A model generated the notes under the pieces. It did no database searches and was not told the DNA's origin. It saw only the letters and a program-made list of their open reading frames with translations. Positions 8,725 through 17,766 of a DNA stretch of 64,000 nucleotides are shown one piece after another. The DNA is taken from positions 310,001-374,000 of the forward strand of contig NZ_JAARML010000003.1 in the NCBI RefSeq assembly GCF_011759375.1, given 5' to 3'. A program made the translations under genes and the position numbers. Each line of letters opens with the position of its first letter. Within the stretch, counting starts at the first letter, position 1. Source of the stretch: Paraflavitalea devenefica. Lineage in GTDB: Bacteria; Bacteroidota; Bacteroidia; Chitinophagales; Chitinophagaceae.

Positions 8725-9129
8725 ATGAAAGCCACCAACCCTTCCCATAAGCAGGCAGAGCCTACCAAATCAGAACTTGAAATACTACAGGTATTGTGGC
8801 AGCATGGCCCCTCAACGGTACGTTTTGTCAATGACCAGCTCAATGAACAAAAGCGGGCGGTGCAATATACCTCTACCTTAAAGCTCATGCAGATCATGGT
8901 AGAAAAGGAAATGCTCAACCGCGATGAAAGCAGCATGAAACACGTATACAGTGCTGCGCTGGAAGAACAGAAGACCAAGAGTTTCCTGCTCGACCGTTTT
9001 GTAGAATCTATGTACAATGGTTCTGCCACCAGCCTCATGATGCAATTGCTGGGTAATAAAAAGACTTCCAAAAAAGAACTGCAGGCTATCAAAGACCTGT
9101 TGAATAAAATGGAGAACGATAAGAAATAA
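8725..9129 (+). CDS. BlaI/MecI/CopY-family winged-helix repressor
   Basis: A 134-residue DNA-binding protein. Family motifs: PTKSELEILQVLWQHGPSTV (helix 1-2), the recognition part QYTSTLKLMQIMVEKEML, and the site LNRDES...HVYSAALEEQ in the wing. The C-terminal half is helical and would dimerise. In the family, repression is relieved when the neighbouring M56 membrane protease signals cleavage; the candidate cleavage region would be in the linker around residue 95-105. The gene is 18 bp upstream of the M56 protease gene and preceded by a palindrome between the promoter boxes, so autorepression is likely. There is no beta-lactamase gene nearby; the regulated output may be the beta-barrel gene downstream. 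Confidence 0.92.
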   Translation: MKATNPSHKQAEPTKSELEILQVLWQHGPSTVRFVNDQLNEQKRAVQYTSTLKLMQIMVEKEMLNRDESSMKHVYSAALEEQKTKSFLLDRFVESMYNGSATSLMMQLLGNKKTSKKELQAIKDLLNKMENDKK

Positions 9130-9147
9130 CTTACTAAACTTATTTAT

Positions 9148-11127
9148 ATGCAACTACTATTCATGAAGCAGTGGCTGTCCGACAGCGTTACCCGCGCTAT
9201 TTGCTGGACCCTCATCCATTCTTTATGGCAGGGACTCATACTGGCGGCAGTGGCAGGCATACTGGTATTGTTTACCAGGAAGTCTGTAGCCGCCTTCCGG
9301 TACAACCTGCTGTCAATGCTTTTCTTTGTGTTCATGGGCATAGTAGCTTTTACCTTTGTTTATGAGCTCAACAGGCCCGGTCCCGGTACTACCATCGCCC
9401 AGCTTACGCCTGTAGTGAATACTGAGCCGGTAATAGGTCAGCTTTCCCTGCCCGGTGACCGGGCTGTGGAAACGGCACAGGAACAAGACTACATCGCCCG
9501 CTTTACCGGCTACTTCAATCAGCATGCTTCTTTATTCGTGGCCATCTGGTTCTTCATCTTCCTGGCCAAATCCGTAAAGCTCATGAGCGGCCTGGTTTAC
9601 ATTCAGCGTATCAAACACCATAAAACACATAGACCGGCTGCTGCCTGGATAAGCCGCGTGGAAGAACTGGCGCAGCAACTGGGCATAAAAGTACCCGTGC
9701 GGTTATTGGAATCAGAACTCGTGAAAGTACCGCTGGTAGCAGGTTTTCTGAAACCAGTCATACTCGTGCCCCTGGGCCTCATGGCCAACCTGCCCACCAG
9801 CCAGGTAGAAGCCATCCTGTTGCATGAACTGGCGCATATCCGCCGCAGGGATTTTATGGTGAACCTCGCGCAAAGCTTTGCTGAAACGCTGTTCTTCTTC
9901 AACCCGGCCGTACTGTGGTTATCCTCCTTATTGCGTGAAGAGCGGGAGCATTGTTGTGACGACATGGCCATAGCAGCCACCCGGAGTAAAACAGCTTACA
10001 TACAGGCCCTGGTATCTTTTCAGGAATACCAGTTGGGCGATACGCCTGCCTATACCATGGCTTTCCCCGGCAAAAAGGATCACCTGCTCAACAGGGTGAA
10101 GCGCATCATTAACAACAGTAACAAAACATTGGACCGGGCAGAGAAATCCTTTCTCGTACTTTGTTTCAGCCTTATCTGCATACTCTCCATGGTATTTGCA
10201 CAACCTGCGCCCAAAGCAGATCCGGTAAAGAAAGTAACAGCGCAAAAGCAGGAATTCCGGTTACCTGCAAATGATACACTGGCGAAAGGATGGGATAGTA
10301 CCATAGCCGGGACCCGGGATAACAGTATTGATAGCACCATAAGCGAAAGCCGGGATCAGTCCATGCACACGATCGTCCTGGGAGAGGTGCCTGCAGACTC
10401 TATTGATGAGTATTTAGGAGATTCCGGATATAAGGAACCCTATGTGTCAACTTACAAGCCTTATAAACCCAATACTCCTGTAATAGCTCCTTATAAAGAT
10501 ACCATGCCGGTATTGCGCAAAGGCAATTCCATATTGACAGGCACCATTACGCATAATAAAGATGGAAAACAATACAAGATCACTATCGAGAATAACCTGG
10601 CTACCGGTTTACAAATCGATGGGGTAAAAGTGCCCGACGAAAAACTGGTAGAATACCGGGACCTTATTAATAGCATCTTCCGGGAAATGCAGGCCGACGC
10701 TGATCAGTCGTACAACACACGTATAAAGGAAGCGGATGCTAATGCCACCAGTCTTGTCAGTGAAAGTATAGTACTGCAAAAACAGCAGATCCAGCTTCAA
10801 CAGCCCCTTTCTCCTACTCGCCATAAACTGTTTCGTGCAGATTCACTACGTACCCGCGGTAAATTGGAGTTGAGAAACGGACCGGCGTTAAAAACGGAGA
10901 ATAAGATTATGGACAACCTGGTTGAGGACCTGCTGAAGAATGGCCTCATAACACAGAAAGAACAACTGACGTTCAGGCTCAGCAAAGATGAATTTACTGT
11001 CAATGGCAAGGAGCCTTCAGCCGAACAAAAACGCTGGTTCCGGGAAAAATATGTAAAGCATCCTTCGAACAATTACACTTATTCAAGACAAGGTAGTACA
11101 GTCAGTACAGTCGTCTATGTAGATTAA
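9148..11127 (+). CDS. BlaR1/MecR1-type M56 membrane metalloprotease sensor
   Basis: A 659-residue protein. N-terminal membrane segments are at ~20-42, 52-71 and 128-145. The cytoplasmic zinc protease domain has HELAHIRRRDF (H226, E227, H230) and the downstream EREHCCDDMA motif carrying the third ligand region. A further membrane helix (~337-354) precedes a ~300-residue periplasmic C-terminal region. That region is not a penicillin-binding domain: it has Ser/Asp-rich repeats (STIAGTRDNSIDSTISESRD) and no SxxK/SxN/KTG set that I can see. It probably senses an unknown envelope signal and triggers inactivation of the BlaI protein encoded 18 bp upstream. An alternative start at 9163 would drop five residues. 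Confidence 0.9.
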   Translation: MQLLFMKQWLSDSVTRAICWTLIHSLWQGLILAAVAGILVLFTRKSVAAFRYNLLSMLFFVFMGIVAFTFVYELNRPGPGTTIAQLTPVVNTEPVIGQLSLPGDRAVETAQEQDYIARFTGYFNQHASLFVAIWFFIFLAKSVKLMSGLVYIQRIKHHKTHRPAAAWISRVEELAQQLGIKVPVRLLESELVKVPLVAGFLKPVILVPLGLMANLPTSQVEAILLHELAHIRRRDFMVNLAQSFAETLFFFNPAVLWLSSLLREEREHCCDDMAIAATRSKTAYIQALVSFQEYQLGDTPAYTMAFPGKKDHLLNRVKRIINNSNKTLDRAEKSFLVLCFSLICILSMVFAQPAPKADPVKKVTAQKQEFRLPANDTLAKGWDSTIAGTRDNSIDSTISESRDQSMHTIVLGEVPADSIDEYLGDSGYKEPYVSTYKPYKPNTPVIAPYKDTMPVLRKGNSILTGTITHNKDGKQYKITIENNLATGLQIDGVKVPDEKLVEYRDLINSIFREMQADADQSYNTRIKEADANATSLVSESIVLQKQQIQLQQPLSPTRHKLFRADSLRTRGKLELRNGPALKTENKIMDNLVEDLLKNGLITQKEQLTFRLSKDEFTVNGKEPSAEQKRWFREKYVKHPSNNYTYSRQGSTVSTVVYVD

Positions 11128-11308
11128 CCGGAATTGTGACAAGCGGAAAGAGAGAGTTACCAGGATAAATTACTTTGCAGCCGGTACATCCCCACCTGGT
11201 TATAGCACCCGTATATTGGAACGTCGCCCCCGGGGAAAATAAAACAGGGGGATGGACCGGTTGCCTTCATTGCTTTTTCACCACCCTCGTATAGAATAGT
11301 TACCATAA

Positions 11309-11328
11309 GGCAGGCAATACAGCCTGCC
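11309..11328. promoter_or_regulatory. Inverted repeat GGCAGGC-N6-GCCTGCC
   Basis: Perfect 7-bp arms, 20 bp upstream of the beta-barrel gene start. No T-run follows, so it is more likely an operator or a leader hairpin than a terminator. It does not match the BlaI palindrome at 8694. Confidence 0.4.
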
Positions 11329-11347
11329 CGGTATAAAACGTGCATAC

Positions 11348-13792
11348 ATGAAAAAATGTTATGGCCTCATGCTGGCATGCAGCATGCTATGGTTACCCTA
11401 TTGTCTGCTGGCACAAACCAGCCCTTCCCTCAGCGGCACCGTACAGGATAAAAGCAAAAAGCCGGTGACCGCTGCCACCGTTAACCTGCTAAAAGCTGTT
11501 GATACAACCCTGGTAAAAGTGGTACTTACTGCTGATGATGGGTCCTTTAGATTTGATAACTCTAAAGCTGGTACCTACCGTATTTCCATTACGGCCATTG
11601 GTTTTGCTCCTTATATCAGTGAGGTCATCACCGTTGCTGAAGGTAAGCTGCAGCATTTACTCACGGTCGAGTTGTTGGCGGCTGATGCCGGTCAGCTCAA
11701 TGCGGTGACCGTTACTGGTCGCAAGCCTTTTGTGGAACGAAAGATAGACAGGACGGTCATCAATGTAGATGCCCTCATTTCCAATGCAGGCACCAATGCG
11801 TTGGAAGTGTTGGACAAAGCGCCGGGCTTGTTGGTAGACCAGGATGGGAATGTAAGTATGAATGGCAAATCGGGTGTAGTCATATTCATTGATGACAAAC
11901 CTACTTACCTCAACGGCGCCGACCTGGCTTCTTACCTGAGGTCCCTGCCCTCCGGTACACTGGAATCCATTGAGATCATGACCAACCCGCCTGCCAAATA
12001 CGATGCGGCCGGCAATGCCGGCGTGATTAACATCAAGACAAAGAAGCTGAAACAAAAAGGGTTCAATGGGAATTTGTCTCCCGGCTATATGCAGGGTGTT
12101 TATCCCAAAAGCTTCAATAGCCTTAACCTTAACTTCCGCAACAATGCATTTAACTATTTTGCCAACGCGGGATACAATTACAGCGAAAACTTCAGCGACC
12201 TGCTCATTCAGCGGCACTATGTAAACGATGACGGAAGCCCGCATTCCCTGTTCTCCCAGAATTCCTGGATCAAAAGAAAAAACCGGTCCGGATCACTGAG
12301 GCTGGGGGTTGATTACACCATAGATAAGTTCAATGCCATCGGCCTGGTATTGAATGGTAATACCAATAAGGGACGCAGCATAATAAACAATAAGAGTTAT
12401 TTATACAATGCAGCAGGCGCACTGGATTCTTTGATCACGGCAGATAACATGGATGAGCGCAACTCCAGCCGTGGCAGTGCAGGGCTCTACTACCGGCGTA
12501 AATACAAGCAAACCGGCAGGGAGCTGGGAATTGACCTGGATTATGTGTACAATGAGTCCGGTGCTGCCCAGTTGTACAAAAATGCCAGCTACCGGGCTGA
12601 TAATACCCTCAAGGGAAAAGATGACCTTACCGGCAGATTGCCTTCTTATATTAATATCTATTCTTTCAAAGCCGATTATGCGCATCCGCTTGCCAATGGC
12701 ATTAAAACGGAAGCGGGTATAAAAGGCAGTTTGATTGAAACCAATAACCTGGCGGAATATTATGTGACCATAGAAAATGTGACCAATCCCGATTATGACA
12801 AGACCAATCACTTTACATACCGGGAGAACATCAATGCGGCCTATCTCAACTTCAGCAAAGAATGGAAACGCTTCAGTATGCAGGTGGGCTTGCGTGGCGA
12901 AAATACCATCATGCGTGGGCACCAGTTGGGTAATGCTGTAAAACCGGATTCAGCTTTTAAGCGGGATTACATCAACCTGTTCCCGACCCTATACCTGTCT
13001 TATAAACTGGATTCGGCGTCCAACAATCAGCTTGTCTTTTCTTACGGCAAGCGGATACAGCGTCCCAATTTTGGCAACCTGAACCCGTTTGTTTCACCGT
13101 TGGATAAGTTTACCTACTATGTAGGCAATCCTTTCCTGCAGCCTACCATTGCTCATAAAGTGGAGTTGTCGCATATTTACAAAAACAAGATCACTACCAC
13201 CCTGAACTATGAATACTATGATGGAGACATCAACGAAACCATAGAATTACAGGGTTATCAGTATTACAGCCGGCCGGCCAATGTGGGCAAAAGCCAGTTC
13301 CTCACGCTCTCTGTGAATGCCAGTATGGAGCCGGCTCCCTGGGTTACTATCAACTGGTATGGTTTGGCTCAGTATGCCCGTTTTAAAGCGAAACTATATA
13401 CTACCAACCTCGATACCAGTGGTATGAACTATATCACCAACTTCAACAGCCAGTTCAGGCTGGGCAAAGGATGGTCGGCAGAATTGCTGGGACTGTACCG
13501 GGCCGATTTACTCACCACCCAGTTTGTACTGGGCGATTTCTGGACCCTGAGTGGCGGCATTCAGAAAAAGATATTGAACGGTAAAGGATCCATAAAACTA
13601 ACCATACAGGATATGTTCTATACCCGCCTCAACTATGGTATCATCAACAACCTGCAAAATGCCAAAGGCAATTATCGCAACCAGGGCGATACCCGTGTAT
13701 TGGGCATTAACTTCACTTATAACTTCGGCAAAACCTTTGAAACCCGCAGGCGCAGCAATAGCAGTGCGGAGCAGGAAACGCAAAGGATATAA
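11348..13792 (+). CDS. TonB-dependent outer-membrane beta-barrel protein (PF14905-like)
   Basis: An 814-residue outer-membrane protein. Signal peptide 1-~22. A carboxypeptidase-regulatory-like domain at ~27-110 (SLSGTVQDKSKKPVTAATVNL) is typical of Bacteroidota receptors. The plug lies at ~120-230: VTVTGRKPFVERKIDRTV, ALEVLDKAPGLLVDQDGNV and AGNAGVINIKTKK. The rest is strand-rich with aromatic girdles and belongs to the 'outer membrane protein beta-barrel' group, shorter than SusC. It has no SusD partner. It lies 220 bp after the M56 sensor on the same strand and is plausibly an output of the BlaI/M56 switch. Ligand unknown. Confidence 0.85.
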   Translation: MKKCYGLMLACSMLWLPYCLLAQTSPSLSGTVQDKSKKPVTAATVNLLKAVDTTLVKVVLTADDGSFRFDNSKAGTYRISITAIGFAPYISEVITVAEGKLQHLLTVELLAADAGQLNAVTVTGRKPFVERKIDRTVINVDALISNAGTNALEVLDKAPGLLVDQDGNVSMNGKSGVVIFIDDKPTYLNGADLASYLRSLPSGTLESIEIMTNPPAKYDAAGNAGVINIKTKKLKQKGFNGNLSPGYMQGVYPKSFNSLNLNFRNNAFNYFANAGYNYSENFSDLLIQRHYVNDDGSPHSLFSQNSWIKRKNRSGSLRLGVDYTIDKFNAIGLVLNGNTNKGRSIINNKSYLYNAAGALDSLITADNMDERNSSRGSAGLYYRRKYKQTGRELGIDLDYVYNESGAAQLYKNASYRADNTLKGKDDLTGRLPSYINIYSFKADYAHPLANGIKTEAGIKGSLIETNNLAEYYVTIENVTNPDYDKTNHFTYRENINAAYLNFSKEWKRFSMQVGLRGENTIMRGHQLGNAVKPDSAFKRDYINLFPTLYLSYKLDSASNNQLVFSYGKRIQRPNFGNLNPFVSPLDKFTYYVGNPFLQPTIAHKVELSHIYKNKITTTLNYEYYDGDINETIELQGYQYYSRPANVGKSQFLTLSVNASMEPAPWVTINWYGLAQYARFKAKLYTTNLDTSGMNYITNFNSQFRLGKGWSAELLGLYRADLLTTQFVLGDFWTLSGGIQKKILNGKGSIKLTIQDMFYTRLNYGIINNLQNAKGNYRNQGDTRVLGINFTYNFGKTFETRRRSNSSAEQETQRI

Positions 13793-13849
13793 TCTGTCAG
13801 TGGTTAAAGGTGAGTCACCTTCCAGGGGCGGCTCACCCTGATCTAATTA

Positions 13850-15634
13850 CTAAAACTGGTATGGTGGGTTATTCCTTACATAACCTTCCTGTACTCCACG
13901 CTCCCAGAATTCTTTGCTGTAAAATAATGTCTTTATAAAGCCCCGTTGGGTCATGCCATCCTGCATCAGACCTACTGCCCAGTTTTCAGAAACGGGGTCT
14001 ACATTCCCATTTCTTCTCAGCAGGAAATTATACTGGGCGCGCACAAAAATGTGCAGGTATTCCTCGTTATGGATCATCTCTTCGATCATCGTCATCCGCG
14101 TTGTTCCGGTAGTTAACCGTTGTGTCCAATAAGTAACATCTGCTGATGCCGGCGCCCGGTCAAACAACTTCTGGAAAGCCCGGTCTATAAATCCGCTGTT
14201 CGTTGATCCTGATAATGTCCAGAACTCTGTATCGCTACAGAAAGTGGCAATTACATTCTCCCTCGACATATCGGTCATCAGCCTGTTGGTCCAGTAGGTT
14301 TTACCTGTAGGGTCGGCCACCCTGTCCAATAATAACTGGTATTGTTCTTCCACAAAAGCACCGTAAAACTCTACTCCCAAAAATTCATTCACAATGGCTG
14401 GCACATCCCGGGAGGAGGCTAACCTGTTGGTCCAATAAGTAAGACCGCCGGGATCAGGGGCACGGTGGTTGGCGAAAGTGTACAAAGAATAAATAAAGTC
14501 CTCAAACCCGTGTTTGGTTTCTTCAATCTTGAATTTGTACATCTTATACCCCTCTTTATAGGTGAAATTGGTATATACATAAGGGACAGTCCAGTCTATT
14601 AGACCAAAGATATCTTCAATATTGGGTTCATCCGGATCAAAATGCTGATCCTCGTCAAAAAGCTCATATATAAAAAACGCTTTAACATTGCTACGTTGAT
14701 CCAGGTGCGAGATCAGGTCTTCAATTCTTTTACGGTGTAAAGTGGGTGTCACCAAAATAGTAGAATCCTGTACATTGACCTCAGTAAACCATACTTCCTT
14801 CGAGGCAAACGTAGTTTGCAGGGTATTTAAAATATTCAGATAATCCGGGATTCCGCTATACCAGTGATAGCCAAGAATGTCATAATCAATACCGGCGCTA
14901 TCCAACAGTAAAAAATAGCCATAATGGTACCAGCCTCCATTCGTGACAATTGTTTTGGCCGTAGGATCTTCTTCTTTAACGCCTGTGATCATCCCTCTTA
15001 AAAAACTTAACCAGATAGGAACGCGGTCGGTCCTGCTGTAATCCGATATCAGCGTGCCCGCCGGCGTGCTGACAGTAGGTAAAAGTTTGCTGTCCTCTTC
15101 ATTGCCTAATTGATAATAGTTGAAATATTGCTTATACCGGGAGGCAAATCCTTTACCCAACAGATAGCCCTTTGTTTCCGCTTCAGAAACGGTATAACTA
15201 TACAAGGTTGCGGTATCCGGGGGAAAGATAATCGGTATGAGTTGTATATTCTTAGCGGCGGTTTGTGTAATGATAGCATTGAAATAGGAAAGATTATTGA
15301 CTTCTCCATCTGCATTATGTGATATATCTATCCTGTAATAAGATGCATTGAGCTCTTTGATCAGGTCTGCCTGGAGCGCATGGTTATTGAGGTAGGGTTC
15401 CTGCGTCAGTGGGTGGCCGCTGACACCCCATTTAAAATTACTGTCCACCCTGATGGGCAAATTGTATTCTTCAGTAAGATATTCCGGCATATCCAGGGTA
15501 CTGAAGCTGCTGTTAAACTGCTTCTCCCCGAGGGATGTTTCCGGCAACTGGGTGTTGAAACTTTTCCGGCAACCTAAAAGGAGGGTGGCGCCAATGGCAA
15601 AGGTAAATAGGGTACGATGGAATAACGGAGACAT
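13850..15634 (-). CDS. Lipoprotein clan-A-type glycoside hydrolase fused to DUF4214 repeats
   Basis: A 594-residue lipoprotein with lipobox LLLGC (C22). Residues ~60-370 form a TIM-barrel-like glycosidase: an NE pair in YYQLGNEED (E179, candidate acid/base) and a second Glu in VWFTEVNVQD (E285, candidate nucleophile), with GYHWYSG between them, as in clan GH-A. Residues ~380-580 hold four DUF4214-type repeats (RAPDPGGLTYWTNRL, RVADPTGKTYWTNRL, RAPASADVTYWTQRL and a degenerate NVDPVSENWAVGL). DUF4214 is common in S-layer or calcium-dependent secreted proteins; its pairing with a glycosidase on a lipoprotein is uncommon. The specific GH family is uncertain. It faces the beta-barrel gene tail to tail. 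Confidence 0.72.
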   Translation of the reverse strand: MSPLFHRTLFTFAIGATLLLGCRKSFNTQLPETSLGEKQFNSSFSTLDMPEYLTEEYNLPIRVDSNFKWGVSGHPLTQEPYLNNHALQADLIKELNASYYRIDISHNADGEVNNLSYFNAIITQTAAKNIQLIPIIFPPDTATLYSYTVSEAETKGYLLGKGFASRYKQYFNYYQLGNEEDSKLLPTVSTPAGTLISDYSRTDRVPIWLSFLRGMITGVKEEDPTAKTIVTNGGWYHYGYFLLLDSAGIDYDILGYHWYSGIPDYLNILNTLQTTFASKEVWFTEVNVQDSTILVTPTLHRKRIEDLISHLDQRSNVKAFFIYELFDEDQHFDPDEPNIEDIFGLIDWTVPYVYTNFTYKEGYKMYKFKIEETKHGFEDFIYSLYTFANHRAPDPGGLTYWTNRLASSRDVPAIVNEFLGVEFYGAFVEEQYQLLLDRVADPTGKTYWTNRLMTDMSRENVIATFCSDTEFWTLSGSTNSGFIDRAFQKLFDRAPASADVTYWTQRLTTGTTRMTMIEEMIHNEEYLHIFVRAQYNFLLRRNGNVDPVSENWAVGLMQDGMTQRGFIKTLFYSKEFWERGVQEGYVRNNPPYQF

Positions 15635-15800
15635 ATTTGATAAGATTTAATGACAGTGACGTATAGTTGTATAAATATAAACCGGCAGACCGGTATTTTA
15701 CGTAACCACAACATATTTTAACTGTTATTATTAGATGAACTATATTCGGTACTGGCATATTAATTGAGACAGGGGGAAGGACATTAAAACCGATGCAACA

Positions 15801-16733
15801 ATGATAGCTTTTATATACAAGCAACTCAGTGATCAGGCCAATCAGTACCTCACAGCCAATCTTCCGGAAGGCATACAGGCTGTTTTCCGTACATCCCTGA
15901 AGCCTGATGAATGCTACCCCGCATTTATGCAGGCCGATTTCATACTGGGTAATCCACCGCGCGGCTGGTTCAACACATTACCGCCGCAGCTTAAGTGCTG
16001 GCACTTGGCTTCTGCCGGCTTCAGTGAATATGAAGGCATGGTGGCACCGGTGCCGGTAGTCAATATGGGCGATTTCTTTGCCCGTCCCTGTGCGGAGACC
16101 ATCGTAGGCGGCGTACTGGCTTTTTGCCGGGGCATTCATACGCTTACGAAATTGCAATCAGCAAAAGACTGGCAGGGAGAGAAAGTAAGGACCAGCCTCC
16201 GGCTGCTGGGCGATCAACAGGCCATTGTGCTGGGCGCCGGTGCTATCGGTCTGCATGTAAAGGAAATGTTGCAGGGTTTTGGTTGCACCGTGCGCATGAC
16301 GGCCCGCACCAACCCGGCCGCCGATATACACTCCCTTGAAGAACTGATGGCGGCCCTTCCGCAAACCACGCTGCTCATCAATACCCTGCCAGGCAGTGCT
16401 GGGAAATATGTGTCGGCAGATATGTTGAATGCCTTGCCGCCGCAGGCCATCTATGCCAGCGTAGGCAGGGGTGAAACAACGGACGAAGAAGCGCTCATAA
16501 CAGCCCTTAATAATGGCAAACTGGCCGGCGCTGTATTGGATGTTACAGAAGAAGAACCGCTGCCTGTCAATAGCCCTTTGTGGGATATGGACAATGTAAT
16601 ATTGACCCAGCATACCGGTGGCGGCAAAGCCGATGAACTTACCGGCATAGCCCGGCAGTTCATCAGCAACCTTCATCACTTCCTCAAAAAAGAACCCCTC
16701 GAAAACCCGGTGGAGCTTTCAAGGGGTTATTAA
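15801..16733 (+). CDS. D-isomer 2-hydroxyacid dehydrogenase (NAD(P)-dependent)
   Basis: A 310-residue cytoplasmic oxidoreductase of the glyoxylate/hydroxypyruvate reductase type. The Rossmann motif is GAGAIG (145-150). Catalytic residues follow the family order: Arg223 in SVGRG, Glu252 in DVTEEEPLP, and His271 in LTQHTGGG. The usual sequence near the His is HxSG/A; HTGG is acceptable. It interconverts a 2-oxo acid with the D-2-hydroxy acid; the substrate cannot be read from the sequence. Monocistronic. Its last ~40 bp contain a hairpin that probably terminates the opposing gene. Confidence 0.88.
   Translation: MIAFIYKQLSDQANQYLTANLPEGIQAVFRTSLKPDECYPAFMQADFILGNPPRGWFNTLPPQLKCWHLASAGFSEYEGMVAPVPVVNMGDFFARPCAETIVGGVLAFCRGIHTLTKLQSAKDWQGEKVRTSLRLLGDQQAIVLGAGAIGLHVKEMLQGFGCTVRMTARTNPAADIHSLEELMAALPQTTLLINTLPGSAGKYVSADMLNALPPQAIYASVGRGETTDEEALITALNNGKLAGAVLDVTEEEPLPVNSPLWDMDNVILTQHTGGGKADELTGIARQFISNLHHFLKKEPLENPVELSRGY
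16693..16728 (-). terminator. Terminator of the helical-repeat gene, embedded in the opposing CDS
   Basis: A 12-bp stem with one G-T pair (16693-16704 with 16717-16728). On the minus strand it is followed by CTTTTTTGAGG, the usual T-tract. It lies inside the 3' end of the dehydrogenase CDS and serves the minus-strand gene ending at 16768. The plus side lacks a T-run. Confidence 0.7.
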
Positions 16734-16767
16734 TAGCATCAGTAATTAGTCAGCAACTACTACCCGG

Positions 16768-17718
16768 TCACCGCTTTAGGGTTTGCTGCAGCTCTTTATT
16801 GTTTTCTATACCAATATACGTCCAGGGATACACTGTCATTTTGCCGATGATCTTCTGCGCTGTGGTACGTGCCAGTTCCTGTTCACCGGTCATATAGAAC
16901 AAGAAAGAAAAATAATTATATACATAAGGGATCAGTAGTTTGCCATCTTCCTCTTCCCGGTAACCGGCATATAAATTCCTGATGGTTTCCTTTACTGCCG
17001 GGTCTTTAAAGAAATTGGCTTTCTTCTGTTTTTCATCATTTATATCATAATACAGCCATTCTTCCGTCAGCGAAAAAAGTGGAAGTGTCACCAGCAGGCT
17101 GCTGCCTGTTTCAGCATACATTGTGCTGGCAAATGTTTGCATCTCTTCCAGGCTGCCCCGCCATTTGGGGTTCAGGAAATTGATCATCATTAAATGGGCG
17201 ATCAGGTGGTTGGGCACCAGTTGCTTTGCTGCTTCAAAATAACTGGCAGCAGTAGCGTGTTCGGCCTGCAGTCCCATACATACCCTGATCATCCGGGCGT
17301 ATATCTCCGCGTCATCAGGATTCAATTCATCGGCCCTTTGTAAATAATCAAATGCTTCTTCCAGCAGATCGAAGAATTGTTGTGCCCTTTCTTCCGATAC
17401 GGCCGATCCCAGGGCGCCGGTTCTCGCTATCCAGGCCAGGCAGGTTTTGGATACACCGGCAAAAAGGTGGGCTATATACGAATCAGGGCGTTGCTCCACC
17501 CATTGTTCTATCAGCCCGGCATTGGCAGCATCCAGGCCAATGCCTTCATTCAACAGGCTTTTGGCATCCCAGGTCAGGCCTTCGTATGCTGTCTCAAAGG
17601 CTGCATAATTACCCTGTGTCAGCAGGGTTTTGAATTCAGGCAGGCGGCTATATCCCAGCGAAAGGTCAATATCCGATGCTTCTTTACCCCTGAGGGCTTT
17701 AAATAACTTCTTCAGCAT
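16768..17718 (-). CDS. Hypothetical helical-repeat (TPR-like) protein
   Basis: A 316-residue soluble protein with no signal peptide that I can see. I do not recognise the family with certainty. The middle contains helix pairs with TPR-like spacing, for example EEAFDYLQRADELNPDDAEIYARM (~118-141) and ASYFEAAKQLVPNHLIAHLMM (~157-177). The first ~60 residues have an aromatic/Leu pattern (LPEFKTLLTQGNYAAFETAY) reminiscent of DUF4034-type proteins, but this is weak. It is preceded by GGT-like gene 17767-19707 on the same strand (48 bp apart), so the two may be cotranscribed. The role is unknown; a scaffolding function is inferred only from the fold. Confidence 0.55.
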   Translation of the reverse strand: MLKKLFKALRGKEASDIDLSLGYSRLPEFKTLLTQGNYAAFETAYEGLTWDAKSLLNEGIGLDAANAGLIEQWVEQRPDSYIAHLFAGVSKTCLAWIARTGALGSAVSEERAQQFFDLLEEAFDYLQRADELNPDDAEIYARMIRVCMGLQAEHATAASYFEAAKQLVPNHLIAHLMMINFLNPKWRGSLEEMQTFASTMYAETGSSLLVTLPLFSLTEEWLYYDINDEKQKKANFFKDPAVKETIRNLYAGYREEEDGKLLIPYVYNYFSFLFYMTGEQELARTTAQKIIGKMTVYPWTYIGIENNKELQQTLKR

Positions 17719-17766
17719 AACGGCAGGTGTTTTGGTTGTATAACGAATATAACTATTCCTTTAATT

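Noticed and set aside
8725..11127. Beta-lactam resistance operon
   Set aside because: BlaI and an M56 protease are present, but there is no beta-lactamase or PBP gene, and the sensor tail lacks penicillin-binding motifs.
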